From: Claveliimonas bilis
GTDB lineage: Bacteria > Bacillota > Clostridia > Lachnospirales > Lachnospiraceae
Direction: 5' to 3'
DNA: 64,000 nt
NCBI RefSeq assembly: GCF_030296775.1
Contig: NZ_AP027742.1
Span: 1,922,001-1,986,000 of the forward strand
The notes beneath the pieces are model-generated. The model saw only the letters and a list, made by a program, of their open reading frames with translations. It had not been told where the DNA came from and did not search any database. Below are positions 25,656-34,252 of the stretch, piece after piece (within the stretch, counting starts at the first letter, position 1; each line of letters opens with the position of its first letter). Made by a program: the position numbers and the translations under genes.

Positions 25656-25800
25656 ACATTGTAATAAAAATCAATATTGTTTTTCTTCTCTTCCGTCAAA
25701 GCACCTCGCCTTTGTCCTCTGACAATTTTCCGGGATTTCACATTTGCGCCACACTTTTTCTGTATAATATCAGCAGAAAAAACAAAGGAGTACTACAGAC

Positions 25801-26316
25801 ATGAAAAAAGAAAACCGGAAAATGGCTCAGGAACGAAGAGCCCGCGAACGTGCAAGAAAAGCCCACAGGGCACGTGTAAAAAATATTCTCAAAATCGCTG
25901 TCCCCATACTGGCCATTGTGATTTTGGCCGCTGTCATCATATGGGATGCGCTCCGGTCAGAAAATGATGATTCTTCTTCAGATACCCAGCAGTCAGAAAA
26001 CCAGCAGACCGAAGAGCAGTCTGAAACTTACCAGACGGATACTTCTTTGACTGTTGAAGATGGGGACACTGTCAATATTGACTACGTCGGCACTGTGGAC
26101 GGCGTTGAATTTGAAGGGGGAAGCACAGACGGAAACGGAACAGATCTGGTGATCGGTTCCGGCGACTATATTGACGATTTTGAAGATCAGCTGATCGGCT
26201 CCCATCCCGGGGATACGGTAGAAGTACAGGTAACCTTCCCGGATGATTACGGCAATGAGGAGCTAAATGGAAAAGACGCCGTTTTTACTGTTACAGTAAA
26301 CGGAATCTATGAATAA
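25801..26316 (+). CDS. Membrane-anchored FKBP-type peptidyl-prolyl isomerase
   Basis: The 171-residue protein begins with a very basic cytosolic stretch (about 1-28), then one membrane helix (about 29-50: AVPILAIVILAAVIIWDAL), a Ser/Gln/Glu-rich linker (about 52-82) and an FKBP domain (about 84-170: DTVNIDYVGTVDGVEFEGG, HPGDTVEVQVTFPDDYG, VFTVTVNGI). The enzyme domain therefore lies outside the cell, where it would speed proline isomerisation in exported proteins. The domain looks like the trigger-factor-type FKBP. The active-site Asp usual after Phe (FD) reads FE here. TATAAT (25763-25768) and AAAGGAG precede it; the -35 is weak. It is a single-gene plus-strand unit between plsX and pfkB. 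Confidence 0.88.
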   Translation: MKKENRKMAQERRARERARKAHRARVKNILKIAVPILAIVILAAVIIWDALRSENDDSSSDTQQSENQQTEEQSETYQTDTSLTVEDGDTVNIDYVGTVDGVEFEGGSTDGNGTDLVIGSGDYIDDFEDQLIGSHPGDTVEVQVTFPDDYGNEELNGKDAVFTVTVNGIYE

Positions 26317-26327
26317 CGCTCTCTCGG

Positions 26328-26347
26328 CGCCGGCCATCAGGCCGGCG
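26328..26347 (+). terminator. Terminator-like hairpin after the FKBP gene
   Basis: CGCCGGCC-ATCA-GGCCGGCG is a perfect 8-bp stem followed by TCATTTCTTTT. Its right part overlaps the last codons and stop of pfkB on the other strand. Confidence 0.55.
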
Positions 26348-27251
26348 TCATTTCTTTTGCAGGAAGGGCGTAAATTTCTTCTTTTTTTGCCAGCCAGCTT
26401 GTAAAAGCGGTCGCGCTTCCGGCAGCAACGCCCAGTTCAAGCGCTTTTTCATAATCTCCTGTCTGCAGATACCCTGCCAGAAATCCGGCAACCATGGAAT
26501 CTCCGGCGCCAACAGAGTTTACCACTCTTCCCTTCGGGGCGTTCCTCTGATAAATCTCTCCTGATCCTGTCGCCAGAACTGCCCCCTCTGCATCCATAGA
26601 AACCAGTACATTGACCGCCCCCATTTCCTGGAGCAATCTGGCATGTCTAATAATTTCTTCCTGTGTTTTCAGTTCTTTTCCAAACATTTCTTCCAGTTCG
26701 TGATGATTTGGCTTTATAAGAAATGGCTTATATTTCAGAACATCCATCAAAAGCTCTTTTTCTGCATCCACAATACAATGGACACCCTTTTTGTACAGTC
26801 TTTCTATGATCCTCTCATACACATCACGGGGCACTGATCCTGGAATGCTGCCGGCAAGGACCAGCCAGTCTCCCCTCTGAAGAATATCCAGTTTTTGGTA
26901 GAGCTTTTCCATATCCTGACCTGTGATCGTCGGACCCTGTCCGTTAATCTCTGTCTCTTCCCCGGCATTCAGCTTTACATTGATTCTTGTCTGTCCCTCT
27001 TTCACCTCTATGAAGTCCGGAGGACAGCCGTGATACTTCAGCATATCCTGCAGGCTTCTCCCGGTAAATCCCGCTGAAAATCCCAGGATCCGGCTCTCGT
27101 ATCCCAAGTGGGAAAGCATAACCGAAACATTGATTCCTTTTCCTCCCGGATAAATATGCTCGCTGGCTGCCCGGTTCACCGTCCCCGGGATAAATTTGTC
27201 CAATCCGACCACATAATCCAGGGAAGGATTAAATGTCACCGTATAAATCAT
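26337..27251 (-). CDS. 1-phosphofructokinase family sugar kinase (PfkB type)
   Basis: The 304-residue protein is of the PfkB/ribokinase family and closest in pattern to 1-phosphofructokinase or tagatose-6-phosphate kinase (TVTFNPSLDYVV at the N-terminus, YPGGKGINVSVMLSHLG for substrate binding, catalytic Asp in NSVGAGDSMVAGFLAGY). FruK would phosphorylate fructose-1-phosphate to fructose-1,6-bisphosphate. No fruA transporter or fruR regulator is beside it, so the substrate is uncertain. The start is ATG 27251, given GGAGG eight bases before it; the open frame continues 26 codons upstream through GC-rich repeat sequence. Confidence 0.85.
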   Translation of the reverse strand: MIYTVTFNPSLDYVVGLDKFIPGTVNRAASEHIYPGGKGINVSVMLSHLGYESRILGFSAGFTGRSLQDMLKYHGCPPDFIEVKEGQTRINVKLNAGEETEINGQGPTITGQDMEKLYQKLDILQRGDWLVLAGSIPGSVPRDVYERIIERLYKKGVHCIVDAEKELLMDVLKYKPFLIKPNHHELEEMFGKELKTQEEIIRHARLLQEMGAVNVLVSMDAEGAVLATGSGEIYQRNAPKGRVVNSVGAGDSMVAGFLAGYLQTGDYEKALELGVAAGSATAFTSWLAKKEEIYALPAKEMTPA

Positions 27252-27274
27252 CTCTCTTACCTCCTTAAGGAACT

Positions 27275-27375
27275 CCCGCGCCGAGCGCGGTCGCTTTAGC
27301 GGCAAATTTCCATTTGCGCGAGTGCGCATCCCGCGGAGCGTTTTATTTAACAGGAAACTTCGTTTCCTGTTAAAT
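27275..27375. repeat. GC-rich intergenic segment with 14-bp perfect palindrome, copy B
   Basis: Positions 27345-27358 and 27362-27375 form a perfect 14-bp inverted repeat around TTC (ATTTAACAGGAAAC and its complement). It is a cleaner copy of the palindrome at 7389-7413. Beside it, 27280-27340 is much richer in G and C than its surroundings and holds short repeats such as GCGCGAGTGCGC. I see no gene here. Confidence 0.6.
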
Positions 27376-27409
27376 GAAAAAGGAGATCCTGAAACAACAG
27401 AATCTCCTT
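27376..27409 (-). terminator. Intrinsic terminator of rpmF operon
   Basis: Minus strand AAGGAGATTCTG (27409-27398), loop TTGTTT, CAGGATCTCCTT (27391-27380), then TTTTC. It closes the pta-ackA-yceD-rpmF transcript. Confidence 0.85.
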
Positions 27410-27426
27410 ACTTCCAATTTCTCCAA

Positions 27427-27606
27427 TTAATCCTGAGCAATGATCTCCTTCTTATTGTAAGATCCGCATGCTTTGCACACTCTATGAGGCATCATCAGTT
27501 CGCCGCATTTGCTGCATTTTACCAGATTTGGTGCGCTCATTTTCCAGTTTGCTCTTCTTTTATCTCTTCTAGCTTTGGATGATTTATTCTTTGGACAGAT
27601 GGACAT
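27427..27606 (-). CDS. rpmF: 50S ribosomal protein L32
   Basis: A 59-residue basic protein, read from the minus strand: it starts MSICPKNKSSKARRDKRRA and ends KKEIIAQD. It has a zinc ribbon with Cys at spacing C-x2-C-x9-C-x2-C (CSKCGE and VCKACG), the zinc-binding form of L32. L32 belongs to the large ribosomal subunit. It sits three bases after yceD, the usual yceD-rpmF pairing. GGAGG lies just before the ATG. Confidence 0.96.
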   Translation of the reverse strand: MSICPKNKSSKARRDKRRANWKMSAPNLVKCSKCGELMMPHRVCKACGSYNKKEIIAQD

Positions 27607-27609
27607 ACT

Positions 27610-28137
27610 TTACACCTCCTTAAACTTGCTGAATATATCGCTAAAGGCTGCCATTCGCGGGTCTAATACCTGTCTGTCACAGCCACATTCACCATGATTC
27701 AGATTAGCACCACAATTGCTGCAGATTCCTTTACAGTCCTCTTGGCACAGCACTCGAATCGGCCAGTTGATCAGAAGCTCGTTTTGTATCAGCGTGTCTG
27801 TATTGATGCACATTTCTTCCAGGAAATTGTATTCCTCATCTGATCCCTTCCGCTCTTCTTCCGTAAGCTTCATATCCGCTTCCCGCTCAAAATTGAGTTC
27901 GAACACATAGGGGACATCTTCCAGACATCTGTCACATGGAATGATAGTTCTCACTTTTGCACTTCCTGTAATCCGGATTACTTTCTTTCCCAGATTCGTG
28001 ATTTCCAATTGTATCGGCTCCAATTCCTGAAGCTTATACGGATTCCCGAATATTCGGATATCTTCCAGTTCAAGATGCGCTTCCCGGCGAATGGTCTTCC
28101 CATCCTGTTCCAGGAGTTTCGTTAATTCTATCAGCAT
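27610..28137 (-). CDS. yceD: YceD family (DUF177) protein
   Basis: The 175-residue protein matches DUF177, with the paired Cys motif IPCDRCLEDV (about 68-77) and a second cluster LCQEDCKGICSNCGANLN (about 130-147) that resembles a zinc-binding ribbon. YceD is almost always beside rpmF; relatives in plants and E. coli are linked to 23S rRNA or large-subunit biogenesis. AGGAG precedes ATG. It comes 44 bases after ackA and is probably in the same transcript. Confidence 0.93.
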   Translation of the reverse strand: MLIELTKLLEQDGKTIRREAHLELEDIRIFGNPYKLQELEPIQLEITNLGKKVIRITGSAKVRTIIPCDRCLEDVPYVFELNFEREADMKLTEEERKGSDEEYNFLEEMCINTDTLIQNELLINWPIRVLCQEDCKGICSNCGANLNHGECGCDRQVLDPRMAAFSDIFSKFKEV

Positions 28138-28181
28138 GACGTTCTCCTAACCACACTTTTTAAAGTATATCTTTTCTGTTC

Positions 28182-29387
28182 TTATTTGTCAAGGCTTTTC
28201 TGTACGAGTTCTACTGTTTCTTCACAGATCGCAATTTCCTCATTTGTAGGAATGACACAAGCCATAATCTTGGATTCCGGTTTGGTAATGATCATTTCCT
28301 TGCCGCGGCAGTTATTTGCCTCATCATCAAATACCAGTCCCATATATCCGAAAGCTTCACAGATTGTCTTACGCAGCGGAATTGCGTTTTCTCCCAGACC
28401 TGCTGTAAATGTGATCACATCTACTCCGCCCATAGCTGCAATATAGGAGCCGATATATTTGATAATACGGTAAGCATATGCTTCCAGACAGTTGATGGCA
28501 TCCTGATTTCCTTCTTCTGCAGCTGCAGCCACGTCACGATAATCGCTGGAGATTCCTGTCATTCCAAGCATACCGGATTTCTTATTTAAAATGTTCAGTA
28601 CTTCGGATACGGAAAGGTTTTCCTTGTTGCAAAGGTACTCAACAAAAGCAGGATCAATATCTCCGGAACGTGTTCCCATGATCACACCTTCCAAAGGTGT
28701 CAGTCCCATGGATGTATCCACACATTTGCCGTCTTTTACTGCGGACAAAGATGCTCCGTTGCCCATGTGGCATACGATGATCTTAAGATCCTTGATATCT
28801 TTTCCAAGAAAATCTGCTGTTCTCTTGGAAACATATTTGTGAGAAGTTCCATGGAAGCCGTATTTACGGATCGCATATTTCTCATAATATTCTTTCGGGA
28901 TTCCATACATATAAGCTTTTGGCGGCATTGTCTGATGAAATGCGGTGTCAAATACAGCCACATTAGGAACGCCCGACATCAGCTTCATACATGCATTGAT
29001 TCCCATAAGGTTTGCAGGATTGTGAAGAGGTCCAAGATCCGCGCACTCTTCAATAACCTTGATCACTTCCTCGTCGATAATAACAGAATTTGTGATCTTC
29101 ATTCCTCCGTGAAGTACACGGTGACCGATGGCATCAATTTCACTTAATGATTTTACAACGCCGGATTTTTCATTTACAAGAGCGTCCAGCACCATCTGGA
29201 TCGCTGTTGTATGATCCGGCATTGCTGCCTCTGTTACTTCTTTTTCTCCTCCCTTTGGCTCATACACAAGGCGTCCGTCAATTCCGATACGTTCGCAGAT
29301 TCCTTTTGCCATAACATCTCTGTTATCATAGTTAATAAGCTGAAATTTCAGAGAAGAACTTCCACAGTTTACTACTAATACATTCAT
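28182..29387 (-). CDS. ackA: Acetate kinase
   Basis: The 401-residue enzyme turns acetyl-phosphate and ADP into acetate and ATP, the last step of acetate fermentation. N-terminal VNCGSSSLKFQLI, the HRVLHGG region, RKYGFHGTSHKYVS, and CHMGNGASL are all diagnostic ASKHA acetate kinase motifs. GGAGG lies before ATG. It follows pta by 45 bases in one operon. TmcAL, which uses acetate, lies nearby but is in another transcript. Confidence 0.97.
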   Translation of the reverse strand: MNVLVVNCGSSSLKFQLINYDNRDVMAKGICERIGIDGRLVYEPKGGEKEVTEAAMPDHTTAIQMVLDALVNEKSGVVKSLSEIDAIGHRVLHGGMKITNSVIIDEEVIKVIEECADLGPLHNPANLMGINACMKLMSGVPNVAVFDTAFHQTMPPKAYMYGIPKEYYEKYAIRKYGFHGTSHKYVSKRTADFLGKDIKDLKIIVCHMGNGASLSAVKDGKCVDTSMGLTPLEGVIMGTRSGDIDPAFVEYLCNKENLSVSEVLNILNKKSGMLGMTGISSDYRDVAAAAEEGNQDAINCLEAYAYRIIKYIGSYIAAMGGVDVITFTAGLGENAIPLRKTICEAFGYMGLVFDDEANNCRGKEMIITKPESKIMACVIPTNEEIAICEETVELVQKSLDK

Positions 29388-29432
29388 TTCTTTTTCCTCC
29401 GGAATTATTATTTTTATCCTGTTTTCCTCGTC

Positions 29433-30428
29433 TTATTGATTCTGTGCCTGTACTGCTGTAATCGCAACCACACCCACAATATCATCAGCAGAGCATCCGC
29501 GGGAAAGGTCATTAACCGGCGCTGCAATTCCCTGTGTCATTGGTCCGTATGCTTCTGCCTTTGCAAGTCTCTGCACTAATTTATAGCCGATATTTCCGGC
29601 ATCAAGATCAGGGAAGATCAATACGTTGGCATGTCCTGCCACTTTGCTGCCCGGAGCTTTGGATTCTCCTACACTCGGAACAATTGCAGCATCCAGCTGA
29701 AGTTCTCCGTCAAGCTCAAGATCCGGATTTGCCTCTTTTGCGATTCGCACTGCCTCTGTCACCTTATCAACATCTGCATGTTTTGCGCTTCCTTTGGAAG
29801 AATGACTAAGGAGTGCAACTTTTGGCTCTTTTCCCACCAGCATGCGGAAAGATTCTGCAGAAGACTCTGCAATAGCAGCCAGCTCTTCCGGCGTTGGATT
29901 CTGGTTCAGCCCGCAGTCACCGAATACAAATACTCCGTCCTCTCCAAACTCACAGTCCGGAACGCACATAACAAAGAAAGCAGATACCAGCTTTGTTCCC
30001 GGTTTTGTTTTAAGAATCTGCAGACACGGCCGCAGGGTATCTGCTGTAGAATGGCATGCTCCGGAAACCATTCCGTCTGCATCCTGCATTTTTACCATCA
30101 TAACGCCGTAGTACAGATAATTTGTCAGAAGGATTTCTCTTGCCTGTTCCTCTGTCATTCCTTTTTTCTGACGAAGTTCTACAAGTTTTGCAATATAGCT
30201 TTCTGTTTTCTCACTTTTTGCAGGATCTACGATCTTTGCTCCGCTGATATCGAAGTTTCCTTTATTCTTTGCAACTTCCTCTTCGCTCCCGACAATGACA
30301 ACATCTGCAATTCCCTCTTTTAATACAGCCTGTGCAGCTTCATAAGTACGGATATCCTCGGATTCCGGAAGCACAATTGTCTTTTTGTCGGCTTTTGCCT
30401 TTGCTTTGATTTCATCTATAAATCCCAT
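29433..30428 (-). CDS. pta: Phosphate acetyltransferase
   Basis: The 331-residue protein is the short, single-domain Pta that makes acetyl-phosphate from acetyl-CoA. It shows KKTIVLPESEDIRTYEAA, MVSGACHSTADTLRP, CGLNQNPTPEELA and the C-terminal DLSRGCSADDIVGV. No N-terminal regulatory domains are present, as is normal in Firmicutes. It is the first gene of pta-ackA-yceD-rpmF, with its promoter overlapping the terminator of mgtE. Confidence 0.97.
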   Translation of the reverse strand: MGFIDEIKAKAKADKKTIVLPESEDIRTYEAAQAVLKEGIADVVIVGSEEEVAKNKGNFDISGAKIVDPAKSEKTESYIAKLVELRQKKGMTEEQAREILLTNYLYYGVMMVKMQDADGMVSGACHSTADTLRPCLQILKTKPGTKLVSAFFVMCVPDCEFGEDGVFVFGDCGLNQNPTPEELAAIAESSAESFRMLVGKEPKVALLSHSSKGSAKHADVDKVTEAVRIAKEANPDLELDGELQLDAAIVPSVGESKAPGSKVAGHANVLIFPDLDAGNIGYKLVQRLAKAEAYGPMTQGIAAPVNDLSRGCSADDIVGVVAITAVQAQNQ

Positions 30429-30466
30429 GATTTAAAGACTCCTTTCCATTTTTTCTCACTATTTTT

Positions 30467-30495
30467 ATTATAATACAAAGAGACCTTACAAACAA
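30467..30495 (-). promoter_or_regulatory. Promoter of pta-ackA operon
   Basis: Minus strand TTGTTT (30495-30490), 17 bases, TATAAT (30472-30467). The -35 is the loop of the mgtE terminator hairpin. Confidence 0.7.
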
Positions 30496-30504
30496 GGTCT
30501 CTTT
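30477..30504 (-). terminator. Intrinsic terminator of mgtE
   Basis: Minus strand AAAGAGACCTT (30504-30494), loop GTTTGT, AAGGTCTCTTT (30487-30477). A perfect 11-bp stem followed by a T-rich tract. Confidence 0.8.
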
Positions 30505-30561
30505 TGGGAATCAAATGTCTCTTTTTCCGTACAATTTCAGCCTTTTGCAGCTGTCTGGCAG

Positions 30562-31947
30562 CTATATTTTAAACACAGCGCTGACAATAGCAAAATAAAC
30601 AGTAACTGTGCTGATATCCACCAGCGTGGAGATCAGAGGCGTCGCCATGATCGCCGGATCCAGACCGACTTTTTTTGCCACAAGCGGTAACGTACAACCG
30701 ACAATTTTAGCTAAAATAATCGTGCACGCCATCGTCATACCAATAGTAAGCGCCACCAGGATATCTCCCTGCCCCATAATAAGAATGCGTATGCCGTTTA
30801 CCGTAGATAAGATCAAACTGATCAAAACTGCAACACGAACTTCTTTAAAGATCACTTTAAACAGATCTCCGAACTCGATTTCTCCTACAGCCAGTCCTCG
30901 TATCATCAAAGTTGAACTCTGTGATCCGCAGTTTCCACCAGTTCCCATCAGCATAGGAATGAAGCCTGCCAACTGCGGCATCACAGCCAGGGCGCTCTCA
31001 TAGTGATTCATGATCATCTGCGTCACCGTTGCAGAAAGCATCAGGAACAAAAGCCAGGGGAGACGGCTTTTCACATGCTCCAGTACTGTTGTACCGAAAT
31101 AGGACTCATCATTGGGACTGACACCGGCCATGATGCTGATGTCCTCTGTCGTTTCCTCCTGCAGGACTTCCATTGCGTCGTCTACTGTTACAATACCAAC
31201 CATGCACATCTCATGATCTACGATTGGAAGGGCAATCAGTCCGTATTTCGTAATGATGTTGGCAACATCTTCCTGGTCGTCTGTAGTATGGGCGTAGAGC
31301 ATATTAGTATCCATGATCTCTTCAATCGTCTTGGACTCACTGGTCGTCAAAAGTTCCTTGACATCCACAACACCGATCAGCTTTCTTTTTTCTGTGACAT
31401 AGCAAGTGTATATCGTCTCTTTATTCAATCCCACCTGCCGTATCTTCAAAATGGACTCTGCCACCGTCATCTCTCTTCTAAGCGCAATATACTCTACATT
31501 CATTACGCTTCCGGCACTGTCCTCCGGATATTGAAGAAGCTGGTTGATCTGCTGACGCTTCTCTTCATCTGTTGCCATCAAAAGACGGTCTACTACATTG
31601 GCCGGCATCTCCTCCAGGACGTCAACGGTATCATCCAGATACATTTCTTCCATAACTTCTTCCAGCTCGGAATCTGTCAGGCCATTGATAAGCATTTCTC
31701 TTAAGTCGCTGTCCATATAGGTAAAAGTTTCTGCCGCCTCTTCCTTGGCCAGAAGCCGGAATACCATCACCAGCTGTTTCTGGTTGAAATCTTCCATCAG
31801 ATCCGCCAGATCCACCGGATACATATTATTTTCCAGCTCTTCTTTAAGCTCCTTAAACCGACGCTCCTCCAGCATTTCGAGGATACGTTCTTCTGTCAGC
31901 TCTTCCCGCTCTTCGTATTCCTTTTCATACATTTCTTTTTCTTCCAT
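30562..31947 (-). CDS. mgtE: Magnesium transporter MgtE
   Basis: The 461-residue protein has the full MgtE layout: acidic N domain (about 1-140), two CBS domains (about 145-270), a plug helix and five membrane helices (about 290-461), with the membrane motifs FIPMLMGTGGNCGSQSSTLM and the conserved Asp-containing last helices (LDPAIMATPLISTLVDIST) that line the pore. MgtE is a dimeric Mg channel gated by cytosolic Mg. There is no M-box leader: the 90 bases before it hold only a promoter. The -10 overlaps that of the divergent tmcAL. Confidence 0.96.
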   Translation of the reverse strand: MEEKEMYEKEYEEREELTEERILEMLEERRFKELKEELENNMYPVDLADLMEDFNQKQLVMVFRLLAKEEAAETFTYMDSDLREMLINGLTDSELEEVMEEMYLDDTVDVLEEMPANVVDRLLMATDEEKRQQINQLLQYPEDSAGSVMNVEYIALRREMTVAESILKIRQVGLNKETIYTCYVTEKRKLIGVVDVKELLTTSESKTIEEIMDTNMLYAHTTDDQEDVANIITKYGLIALPIVDHEMCMVGIVTVDDAMEVLQEETTEDISIMAGVSPNDESYFGTTVLEHVKSRLPWLLFLMLSATVTQMIMNHYESALAVMPQLAGFIPMLMGTGGNCGSQSSTLMIRGLAVGEIEFGDLFKVIFKEVRVAVLISLILSTVNGIRILIMGQGDILVALTIGMTMACTIILAKIVGCTLPLVAKKVGLDPAIMATPLISTLVDISTVTVYFAIVSAVFKI

Positions 31948-31978
31948 TGAAACGTACCCTCCTTTCCTCTTTTGTCCG

Positions 31979-32007
31979 TTGCCGGAAATATTCTAATATA
32001 GTATAAT
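31979..32007 (+). promoter_or_regulatory. Promoter of tmcAL
   Basis: TTGCCG (31979-31984), 17 bases, TATAAT (32002-32007). AAGGAG lies before the ATG. Confidence 0.65.
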
Positions 32008-32028
32008 CAATTCCAGAAAGATATACAA
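32000..32028 (-). promoter_or_regulatory. Promoter of mgtE
   Basis: Minus strand TTGTAT (32028-32023), 17 bases, TATACT (32005-32000). It shares its -10 bases with the opposite tmcAL promoter, so the two probably exclude each other. Confidence 0.65.
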
Positions 32029-32038
32029 GGAGATTTTC

Positions 32039-33322
32039 ATGAAAATTGTCGGATTAATCACAGAATATAACCCCTTTCACAATGGACATTTGTACCATCT
32101 GCAAAAGACAAAAGAAATTACCGGAGCCGACGCTGTTATTGCCGTTATGAGCGGAAATTATGTGCAAAGAGGTGCACCGGCCATTATGCCGAAACATATC
32201 CGAGCCGAGGTTGCTCTGGAAGCAGGCGTCCCCCTTGTTTTGGAACTCCCGGTATGTTATGCCTGCGGCAGTGCAGAATATTTTGCTGAAGGCGCTATCT
32301 CCATTTTGGAAAAACTGGGCTGCATTGATGCCATCTGCTTCGGAAGCGAGTGTGGTGATCTCAACATTCTGGAGAGGATTGCTTCCATTACCGCTGACGA
32401 ACCTGCCGAATACCGCGCCTTTCTTCAGGAGGAATTGAAAAATGGGCTTTCTTATCCCAAAGCCAGACAAAATGCCCTGAAACGTTATACAAAAGATGAA
32501 GAAATTGATCTTATCCTGTCTGAACCCAACAATATCCTTGGCATTGAATACATCAAAGCGCTGATGCGCCGCAAAAGCGGTATGGCGGTTTATACCATCA
32601 AACGCCGCGTATCCGGCTATCACGATGAGGAGCTTTCTGAAAATTACAGCTCCGCCTCCGCTATCCGCCGGCTTTTGTGGCACGCCAGCAACGCCATCCA
32701 TCTGGAAGGAGAACGGCTGTATGATGAGCCCCCTCTTTCCGATGCCCTGACCCGCCTGGAAGGCCAGGTCCCTTCCGCCTGTATTCGCATGCTGGAGGAA
32801 ACACATCGGACAAGATATCCTGTATACGCCAATGATTTTTCTCTTCTTTTGAAGTATCAGCTGATGTGTGAAACAAAAGAAAGCCTGACACAGTATGCAG
32901 ATGTCACCCCGGATCTTGCCAACCGGATCTTAAACAGACTGAATGATTTTGTCACTTTCGATCAATTCTGTGATCTTCTCAAAACAAGAGAGGTCACTTA
33001 TACAAGAATCAGCAGAGCCCTGTTCCACATTCTTCTTCATATAAAAAAGGAAGATATGGAACTGTACCGGCACCATGACGACTGCGGCTATGCCCGCATT
33101 CTTGGCTTCCGCAAAGACGCTGCTCCTCTTCTGAAACATTTAAAAAGACATACCGAGATCCCCCTCATCACAAAGCTGACGCAGCAGGAAAATCTTGATA
33201 TGTCCGCAAAAAAAATGCTGGAAAATGAAATTTTCGCATCTAATCTTTACGAATCTGTCATAACCGAAAAATTCCGTCTTCCATTTATTCATGAATATCA
33301 GCAGCAGCTTGTTCTCATATAA
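32039..33322 (+). CDS. tmcAL: tRNA(Met) cytidine acetate ligase
   Basis: The 427-residue protein is of the YlbM/TmcAL family, which uses ATP and acetate to make N4-acetylcytidine at the wobble base of elongator tRNA-Met. The nucleotidyltransferase motif is GLITEYNPFHNGHLYHL (HNGH as HxGH), followed by VMSGNYVQRGAPAI and LELPVCYACGSAEYFA. A later SASAIRRLL stretch matches the ISTSxxR-like adenylate motif. Length is normal. It is alone on the plus strand between mgtE and degV and ends in a terminator that includes its stop codon. Confidence 0.92.
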   Translation: MKIVGLITEYNPFHNGHLYHLQKTKEITGADAVIAVMSGNYVQRGAPAIMPKHIRAEVALEAGVPLVLELPVCYACGSAEYFAEGAISILEKLGCIDAICFGSECGDLNILERIASITADEPAEYRAFLQEELKNGLSYPKARQNALKRYTKDEEIDLILSEPNNILGIEYIKALMRRKSGMAVYTIKRRVSGYHDEELSENYSSASAIRRLLWHASNAIHLEGERLYDEPPLSDALTRLEGQVPSACIRMLEETHRTRYPVYANDFSLLLKYQLMCETKESLTQYADVTPDLANRILNRLNDFVTFDQFCDLLKTREVTYTRISRALFHILLHIKKEDMELYRHHDDCGYARILGFRKDAAPLLKHLKRHTEIPLITKLTQQENLDMSAKKMLENEIFASNLYESVITEKFRLPFIHEYQQQLVLI

Positions 33323-33335
33323 GCTGCTGCTTTTT
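33301..33335 (+). terminator. Intrinsic terminator of tmcAL
   Basis: GCAGCAGCTT (33301-33310), ten-base loop, AAGCTGCTGC (33321-33330), TTTTT. The TAA stop lies at the foot of the right arm. Confidence 0.85.
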
Positions 33336-33365
33336 ACATTTGCCCGTAAAATACTCTCTTCCTGG

Positions 33366-34223
33366 TTATCGTTCTACCACTCTGGTGCAGGCAACAGCCA
33401 AAGATCCGGGACCGATATGGCAGGATACACTCAGCGACAGAGCATCCATGTGGATGTCGTATCCCGGAAAATGCTCTTCCAACTCTCTTTTCCATTGCTC
33501 TGCCACTTCCGCTTCACAGGTGTGAGCTGCCTGCAGGCAGACTTTATGCCCTTTAAATCTTTCTGTAATATCTTTTTCCATGGCTTTCATCATAACCTTT
33601 TTTGCAGCCTTCATTCCTCTGACTTTGGAAAAAGCATCCAGTTTTTCTCCCTGGATCGTAAGTACCGGCTTTAAGTTGAGCACTGTGCCAAGAGCCGCTG
33701 CCGCCGGAGTGATCCTTCCGCCCTTTTTCAGATATTTCAGTGTATCCACTGTAATATAAATGCTGGCTTCCAGCTTTTCCCGCATAAGAACATCATAGAT
33801 CTCTTTTCCGCTCATTCCGTCCGCCGCCATCTCTAATGCATCCAGAACTGACTGTCTCTGTGTAATAGAAATACGCTGGTTATTTACCACAAAAACTTTT
33901 CCATCAAAATCTTACGCCAGCATCATTGCCGTCTGGCAAGAACCGGAAAGACCGCTGGACATAGGAATATATATCACCTCATCCGCTTCCTGCAGGGCTT
34001 CCTCCCATAATTCCATCACATCAGCCGGCGCCGGCTGTGAAGTGGAAATATCTGCATCATCTGTCAGCCTCTCATAAAATTCTTTCTGTGTCAGAGTAAT
34101 ATCTTCATAATAGACCTCACCGTCAATATAAAACGGCATAGGAAGTACTCTGATCCCCAGTTCTTTTGCTTCTTTTTGTGTAATACCGCTGTTGCTGTCT
34201 GTAATTACCGCCACTTTTCCCAT
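33366..34223 (-). pseudogene. DegV family fatty-acid-binding protein broken by a TAA codon
   Basis: Two adjacent frames in the same phase together give a normal 285-residue DegV protein. The first (34223-33912) has VAVITDSNSGITQKEA, DISTSQPAP and SSGLSGSCQTAMML and stops at TAA (33914-33912). After that stop the same phase continues DFDGKVFVVNNQRIS and then the DegV C-terminal half (DTLKYLKKGGRIT, LNLKPVL, SLSVSCHIGPGSLAVA). Relatives usually have Glu here (GAA to TAA is one change). DegV proteins hand fatty acids to the FakA kinase. No other damage is seen, so the change is recent, an assembly error, or read through. Confidence 0.85.
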
Positions 34224-34252
34224 ATCATTTTATTCCTCTCAATTTCATAATT

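Noticed and set aside
27252-27329. An N-terminal extension of the PfkB kinase
   Set aside because: The frame is open but the GGAGG and family N-terminus both fit ATG at 27251; the extra part is GC-rich repeat.
31948-32038. An M-box riboswitch before mgtE
   Set aside because: The intergenic space is only 91 bases and is filled by two promoters; no room for the aptamer.
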